A stretch of 64,000 nucleotides of DNA from NCBI GenBank assembly GCA_006535965.1, contig QEAR01000088.1, positions 25,065 to 89,064 on the forward strand, read 5' to 3'. The stretch comes from Spizellomyces sp. 'palustris' (Eukaryota > Chytridiomycota > Chytridiomycetes > Spizellomycetales > Spizellomycetaceae). How positions within the stretch are numbered: the first letter of the stretch is position 1; every line of letters begins with the position of its first letter. The position numbers and the translations under genes were made by a program. The notes under the pieces were generated by a model. The model saw only the letters and a program-made list of their open reading frames with translations. It did not search any database and was not told the DNA's origin. Of this stretch, positions 58,501-64,000 are shown one piece after another.

Positions 58501-59592
58501 CGTTACAGGCAATGCCAACACAGCGACGCCCAATACAGGTTTCTGTACCGCCGACGGCCGCTGGAGAACGACCGCTGCAGGGCAGACGAGTTCCTACAAT
58601 TGCCCATACGGAGAGGGATCAATAGTGCGACATTGTGGCTCAGACGGCCGCTGGGGAGACGTGGTCAACAATTGTGACGATGTCCACACTGGTGCGTGCG
58701 AGGAGGTTTGGGGCGCGGCTGCTTCTATCCCTGTTCTGATCTGACTTTCTACGGATGGATTCCGTTGCGAACATTCTATTTTCAGAGCATTTTGCGGATG
58801 ATTTCAAGAATTGCAAAAACGGTCCCGATGTGGGCTCAACCATCGCATCTCTCAATTTGAATGATATTACAGTGAATGCTGGAAGCAGCGGTCTTACTCG
58901 CCGTCAGAGGCCTGGAGTGGCTGTTTTCCGAAACTCTACATCTCTCACGTCTGGCAATACTTCCCCAAACTCTACCGCAGCCACCGCTCATGAACAGCCG
59001 CTAAATGCTACAGCATCCACTTCCCAAGCACCTGGCACCGCCCGGGCTGCGGCAGCTGCCCTTCCAGTGCGCGTTGCCGATGTCCCACCGCTTGCGAGCA
59101 CTTTAAAGGATCTATGGGATCTCATGAAGTACAACCCAGCGGGAGTCGACCTTCCGTATGCAGCTGGCATCTTTGCCAACAAGCCAGCCACGCCTCCCTC
59201 GACAACGATTCACACCATCCTCCCACCTACTGAGAAACCTACAATAGTTCCTCCGTCACCTACTACCACCACCTCAGCCACGACGACGACCACACCATCA
59301 CCTCCTTCGAATGGGGAGTGCCGTTCTACTAATTGTGGAGTATACGATGGTAAGGATGCTCAGAGTGCTTTTTGCTCGTTTATTTTGATGAAAAATAGTT
59401 ACTCAATGTTTTGTTCATTCCTGGCTATCGTCTTTGCGTTTTCTGCGATCACCCCATATAGTAACACAATATGTATGCTGTGACGGTCAGCTATGTCCGA
59501 ACGTTGCTCCGAGACGTTGCGGGCCCGCGTGCTACGATCCGGCCAATCTTACTTGCTGCAACAGCCAGCTGCAACCCAAGGGAACGTGTTAG
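55555..59592 (+). CDS. thaumatin-CBM18-GH18 chitinase fusion protein, secreted
   Basis: Eight exons (55555-55795, 55918-56757, 56864-57243, 57331-57594, 57681-58282, 58387-58691, 58786-59349, 59462-59592) give 1,108 aa, in phase. Order: signal peptide ([19 protein letters not shown]); a small Cys module; a thaumatin-like domain (about 100-388: [42 protein letters not shown] then YHITFCPG); one CBM18 ([14 protein letters not shown]); GH18 (from about 437: [26 protein letters not shown], catalytic FDGIDFDWEYP with Asp571/574/576 and Glu578, [29 protein letters not shown]); a C..G.W-type module; a Ser/Thr/Pro linker; and a final Cys module (CCDGQLC...[10 protein letters not shown]). GH18 cleaves chitin; thaumatin folds can bind or cut beta-1,3-glucan. 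A role in wall remodelling or attack on other walls is inferred. Confidence 0.87.
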
Positions 59593-60048
59593 ACGAGGAT
59601 CACACGCAAATCAAACACCACACTTTGGGCGGTATCCCGACATGTGTTAGATACGCTTTGGGTTGCTTGCTGTTCATGGGAGTGTGATGATGAAGGGAGG
59701 CTTAGTACTTTTGACCATAGATTTAGTAGAGATAGAAAGTAAGTAGTAGACTTTGGAAATGCTCCTGTTTGTTTATATTGCAGTGGGAAGCATAATTAGA
59801 AGAGATGTCATAGATTTCCGAAAGTTCATATTTGCTTGCGTCGTCGTGGCAAGAAATACTATTTTTTTGTCCGCTTGTTCATCCATTTGGTTTACAATAT
59901 AATCGTATTTCGACCCCGCCGTTGCCAAGGTCTTAACGAGCTATGCAAAATGATGTCCTTTCATAACTTGCTGTTTTACAAATGTAGTTCCGTTTTCAAT
60001 GTGGTGATCCGGTTGGGCAAAGAATTACGCCATTTTTCGGTAACTATC
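59593..60048. other. intergenic region between convergent genes
   Basis: About 460 bp between the 3' ends of the chitinase and the F-box gene. No gene recognised. Confidence 0.4.
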
Positions 60049-61742
60049 TCATGGCGAAGAGTGGATTCTCGGATATTGTTTCCAGGCAACATAATCAGAT
60101 GCGATGGCCCCAGTTCGCTTGCCGTGGTCGTCCCGATCATAGATTTTAGCAACCACAAAAAACCCGTCTTTGTGGGAGGAGTCGTCGGGGATGTCGAAGT
60201 AAAGCCTTTGTCTGTGCATCGGCTCTATGATCTGGCATCTTCTCCGGCGTATATTTGGGGTGAAAAGGAGGGTGCCGTCCATGGTTGGAAATAGCATCGG
60301 GTCAGACGGACTTTCGTATTCCTCGTCGTCCTCGTTGTCCTCGTTGTCCTCGTCGTCTCCGTCGTTGAATGATTCTTCATCTTCCAAACCGAACGGATCT
60401 TCAATCGTGGCGACTTGTTTCAGAGAAGTAAGATCGAATACTGTGATGTTTTCTGACGAGTGAACAAATAGATGTGTTCGGGTCATGTGATACCCATTAT
60501 CGGGGGGCAGTTGGATGCGGTGCTCTGGATGAACCAATGCGTACTCGTCAGACTCGGCAATGAGGCAATTGTCGGCGATGCGAACGAGACGAAAGATGTC
60601 CTCTCCGTCGGCATCTTGAGTAACGTATCCCAGCATTTTCTCGTTGAATGCAGCGGGCGTGGCAGATGGTATTTGAAAGAGCTTCCGAAGATAGTATGTT
60701 GGTGGACCGGAGGGAGACGACGGCGTGTCAGATGCAGCGACTGCTTCACCGGGGGTGGCAATATCGCCGACCATTTCCCACACGTCCAGCGGGCCTAACT
60801 GAGTATCCATTCCACGAGTTACACATATTCGTCCACAAACGCTTGCAAACGTGCTGGCCGCCGTGCGGATTTTGCGATCCCAGTTGGAGGGATGAACCAG
60901 GTATTCCTGGCCTCTCATATCGTCAAGTACAAAGAAGGGGCTCGCGAGAGAGGGTGCTAGCGTGGTCAACGGAGTGTCTCGTACCGATCTGGATGGCTCC
61001 GTTAGATCCAGCTGCCATGTTTTTGTGCCTGAGGTAGCGTGGGAGAATGCCCGACGACACAAAAAGAGTGGAGGAACTTTCAGCCCCAGCTTTAAATGAA
61101 AAAGAACCGAAATGACATCAGCGGCTTACCCTCAAACGGGTATGATGTATGCACTACAGAGTTGCCCACAATGTGGAATCGGGCATGCGAGTCTTCGACT
61201 GGCTGACGATGAAACGCTCCGACGCACGTTACTGCCTTTGCACCCGAGCCCGAAATGGGAGGTAAGTTCTTTTTACAGACACCAGTCAGAATGGCAAGTG
61301 GGCCGTCCGGCCACGGACGCGACCAAGCGCCGTAAGACAACACAAGATCCCTCCATGTCTCGTTGCCGTAGTAAAGATCCGGGGCGGTGCCGGAAAAAAA
61401 GGTGACGTGCAAGAGACGTTTCCAAATCTGAGCTTGACCAACGGGCCCGCGGATCAGCGCACACCAGCTCACGGAAACCTGTTCGCAGACAAGGAGATCT
61501 GACCAGCTGCAGAAAGCAAAGATCCGGAGCAGGACATCAGTGCTCGCTAGCGCGTACCCATGTGCTTTTCTTATTCCCGTTGTTGAATCGATTCGCAAGT
61601 GCGGCATGAGCAGAGTATGCGGTGTCCTTTCCGAGTCCTCATTCTGTGTCATAGCTTCAGCTTTAGATAGATGGAGGCTGAATAGTGCTTTCTGCCTGAC
61701 GTGGCGCGGTCGATAACCCCATATATCCGGTTGGCACTGCAT
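60049..61742 (-). CDS. F-box protein with a long C-terminal, possibly beta-propeller, domain
   Basis: Two exons (61742-61130 and 61028-60049) give 530 aa in phase. An F-box-like segment is near residues 65-115 (ASTDVLLRIFAFCSWSDLLV, CEQVSVSWCALI, IWKRLLH). The rest has beta-strand/turn character (HARFHIVGNSVVHTSYPF, IRTAASTFASVCGRICVT, RTHLFVHSSENITVFDLTSL) and a strongly acidic loop (DGDDEDNEDNEDDEEYES), suggesting a propeller without clear WD signatures. Probably an SCF adaptor; target unknown. The first ATG in frame is used; Met31 (61652) is an alternative. The acidic loop is encoded by a GTCGTCCTC-type repeat near 60320-60360 on the plus strand. Confidence 0.65.
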
Positions 61743-62820
61743 ACCGTGTCGGTACTTTTGACACCGGAAGCCTAGATCTAGACAGCCTGAGACCGCGCTT
61801 GCTCGCGAGGCTTCTCATCTCATCATTCCTATTTTCATTCAAAAAAGTAGTTGGTATTGTAACGGAATGAGGACTGGCTCCAAGCAGGTTCTAACGGTCC
61901 CGTGCTTGTCGGAAGGGGTCTCAGAATCCTAAAAAGGGGTTCTGTAAAGAGTTTGGGGGCGAGAGGCAAAGAGAATCGGTTTGGGTGAACCGAGCAGGAT
62001 TTGGAGACAGTGATCAGTCCAGAAGTGCATGCGGTCAGGTTCCTGTTAACTGAAAGTTAGCATTTGAGACTAGTTCTTTTTGGGGTTATGACGTCGTGGC
62101 TGGCTGGCTATCTTGCTTGCCTGCCGTGAGTTTTCTCTGTTTATGCTTCCTTTTTATACAAATTCTTCTATGGAAAAAGCTACGCTAACATCTGCAACTC
62201 CCTCCTTGGTGGCGGCACCAATTCTTTTTTGTTCCGAACGATTGCCTTTGCCAAATCTAGATCGCGTAACATATCCCGCGGCCTTCCTTCGTACTGACGT
62301 CGATTGTGACCTCGACAATGTGATCCTGAGTGTGATCCAGATGCATGTACAGTCAGTGCCAGTGCACAAAGTCAGGAGAATCATATGACTACACGTGACT
62401 TCCTCTTGAGCGGCAATAGCTGCCCAGGATAGTCCAGCCGCTATGCAGCGCTATGATCGCTGCTCGTTTGGTTGGTTTAGAGTCATGTCGGCAATCTTGC
62501 AATCTTGACAATCTTGCTCGTCTTGTCGACATCTATCAAGTCACGTGTAATCACTGAACATGATAGCTTATTACGTTTTGTTCACAATTCGCTTATTAAA
62601 CCCCAAGGAAGTCACTACTCTCTCCGTTCGACGCTTTGCTTGGGCGCTGAAGCCCGAGGAGGGGTTTTTGGATCGATATGTCCTTTAATAGTTAGATACA
62701 GAAGGTGTTGAGGAAATACCAGGGCTCAAACCCTGGTGCTAGGGGGAAACGAATAATAATTAAAATTAACAATAGGACATACAACGAAGAAAGTAAGCGC
62801 CTGGTTCCTTGGTCATGACC

Positions 62821-62974
62821 CGTGAAGCGGCACGCCGGCCTGCTGGGAACTCGAACGCCTAGCTAAGCACTTCCCTGTTGAGACCGAGTGATTAACAGCA
62901 CGTGAGTCCGACCCCATCAATTCAGTCCCTCGTGAAGCAGCAGGCTATCGTAGTCTCACGACCTGTTGGGAACT
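62821..62974 (+). repeat. degenerate two-copy direct repeat
   Basis: CGTGAAGC(G/A)GCA occurs at 62821-62832 and 62931-62942, each followed by CCTG(C/T)TGGGAACT (62839-62851 and 62962-62974). The spacing differs, so this is a diverged duplication. Confidence 0.45.
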
Positions 62975-63077
62975 GATCTCAACCATAAAAAGGACCCATC
63001 CCCGCGATATCCCCCGGAAAACGACAGCCCTCCCTTCAGCACTTCCGCACCAAATCACCGTCTTCCGCACAACAAAA

Positions 63078-63203
63078 ATGGTCTTCGGTCTGATTGTCGG
63101 AGCACTCAACGACCTGGGAAAAGCCATCATATTCTCACTACGCAACACGGCACACACGCCTGTCCAAACGGACACAAGAACTGCCAATCCATTGGGGGAC
63201 TGA
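63078..63203 (+). CDS. candidate small gene, 41 aa
   Basis: ATG in a favourable context (CAAAAATGG) after a C/A-rich leader and a TATA-like CATAAAAAGG at about 62984. The peptide starts MVFGLIVGALNDLGKAIIFS and could form an amphipathic or membrane helix. A different frame over the same DNA ends in a Cys/His pattern (CPNGHKNC...WRCNICHREFH). Only one of the two frames, or neither, is likely real. No family recognised. Confidence 0.25.
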   Translation: MVFGLIVGALNDLGKAIIFSLRNTAHTPVQTDTRTANPLGD

Positions 63204-63841
63204 ACGGGATCACCCAGAAATGGCGCTGCAACATCTGCCATCGTGAGTTCCACGCCATGTGAAAGTACGAACTCTGCAGTGGTTGATTTGTCCTTGCTAT
63301 CGTACCATTAATACTTTCGGCATTCTTTTCGCTTAGGTGCTTGTGGTTCAGAGTGTGAGGGACTGTCTTATAAGTCATAGATGCAGATGATCTCCTGTCG
63401 GACATATATCTTCTTCCGTGTAACATTCTGAATATACTTTCATATGTCATCCTCAATGATTAGAGACTAAGCTGCTTTACCGAGATATAAACGTAAAACT
63501 ATCTGCGGGGGGCTACTAACTGGACTGCTTATGTATGTCTCCCTCTTTCCTTGAAGCATACTGATACCAGTCCACAGTCCTGACATATAGACGACAAGCT
63601 GGTGCGGAAAAAAAATGATCAGCTTTGCTTTCACTCTTGACAATGTAAGTTAGAATAAACACAACCGGTGTTACACCATAAAATTAGCTGCTGGTTATCG
63701 TTCTCATTCTACACGTCCTCTGCTACTAATCCTATTTGGCTGCAATTCCACATTAAGGACTATATTTGGCACCGATAAATTAAACAAAGAATGCCCATGC
63801 TTCCAAATATAGCAAAGACGAAATTACCATCCTACTTCCGA

Positions 63842-63862
63842 TTAGGGTTAGGGTTAGGGTTT
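63842..63862 (+). repeat. interstitial telomere-type repeat (TTAGGG)3
   Basis: Three perfect TTAGGG units followed by TTT. This is the telomere unit of many fungi and animals. It lies inside normal-looking sequence, so it is interstitial or a telobox-type promoter element rather than a chromosome end. Confidence 0.75.
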
Positions 63863-64000
63863 ACGGTGTCTATTAGCAGTCACAAGCAGGCTATGTGCCA
63901 AGAGTACATGGAAGGAAGTGTTGGAATTAATTAAGTGATTTCATCGGAGATGTCACAGGACGGAAACTTGAATAACATAGCGAGTTATTAAGTTATCGAC

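Larger units (their letters stand above)
61743..64000. other. 2.3-kb region with no clear large gene
   Basis: Contains the promoter of the F-box gene, E-boxes at 62392-62397, 62542-62547 and 62899-62904, a run of AATCTTG repeats (about 62491-62517), a perfect hairpin CCAGGG/CCCTGG (62719-62736), a degenerate direct repeat, one small candidate gene and a telomere-type repeat (the last three listed separately). Confidence 0.5.

Noticed and set aside
62719-62736. tRNA T-arm-like hairpin (CCAGGG, loop, CCCTGG)
   Set aside because: The loop lacks the TTCRA core, and no matching acceptor, D or anticodon arms are found around it.
1-64000. CRISPR array, rRNA genes or prokaryotic operons
   Set aside because: No regularly spaced direct repeats or rRNA sequence were seen, and pervasive spliceosomal introns show eukaryotic DNA.

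Overview
The window is nuclear DNA of a fungus. It holds about 22 protein-coding genes on both strands. Most are cut by short introns, usually 45-110 nt, with GT...AG ends. I joined exons by checking splice sites, reading phase and continuity of conserved protein families, and most gene models close in frame. The gene set points to an early-diverging, probably chytrid, fungus: a full-length animal-like NBAS, a rhodopsin-like seven-helix receptor, a beta-propeller phytase, a Stealth-type phosphotransferase with an EF-hand, several hevein-type (CBM18) chitin-binding modules, and a (TTAGGG)3 tract near the right edge. The phylum is an inference. No rRNA, tRNA or CRISPR was recognised.

Left part (1-22 kb): the 3' part of an ArsJ-like organoarsenical exporter; a type II membrane glycosyltransferase-like protein; a small protein with a COP9-signalosome CSN9-like tail, divergent at 82 bp from NBAS (ER tether, about 2,750 aa); an F-box/WD40 ubiquitin-ligase adaptor; a complete 372-bp MITE lying 58 bp upstream of a PQ-loop membrane transporter; and a 1,295-aa coiled-coil protein.

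Middle part (22-46 kb): PP6/Sit4 phosphatase; an unknown protein; a secreted beta-propeller phytase with E-boxes upstream; a class-A-like GPCR; ILV6 (acetolactate synthase regulatory subunit); the divergent pair RPL5/RPL14, both with an ATG-only first coding exon; an unknown small protein; a BTB protein; an EXOG-like mitochondrial nuclease; an F-box/ankyrin protein; and a Stealth/GlcNAc-phosphotransferase-like protein. A gene-poor stretch of 2.2 kb follows.

Right part (46.8-59.6 kb): three large exported or membrane proteins. The first is a 16-exon, 1,380-aa protein joining an EF-hand, membrane segments, a Cys-rich PAN-like region, an acidic linker and a ComEC/Rec2-like metallo-beta-lactamase domain. 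The other two diverge from a shared 291-bp promoter: a protein with four CBM18 modules and four CCP/HRM-like modules, and a 1,108-aa thaumatin-CBM18-GH18 chitinase fusion. This pair is the best candidate for a little-described system, probably acting on chitin/glucan cell walls. An F-box protein and 2.3 kb of mostly noncoding sequence end the window.
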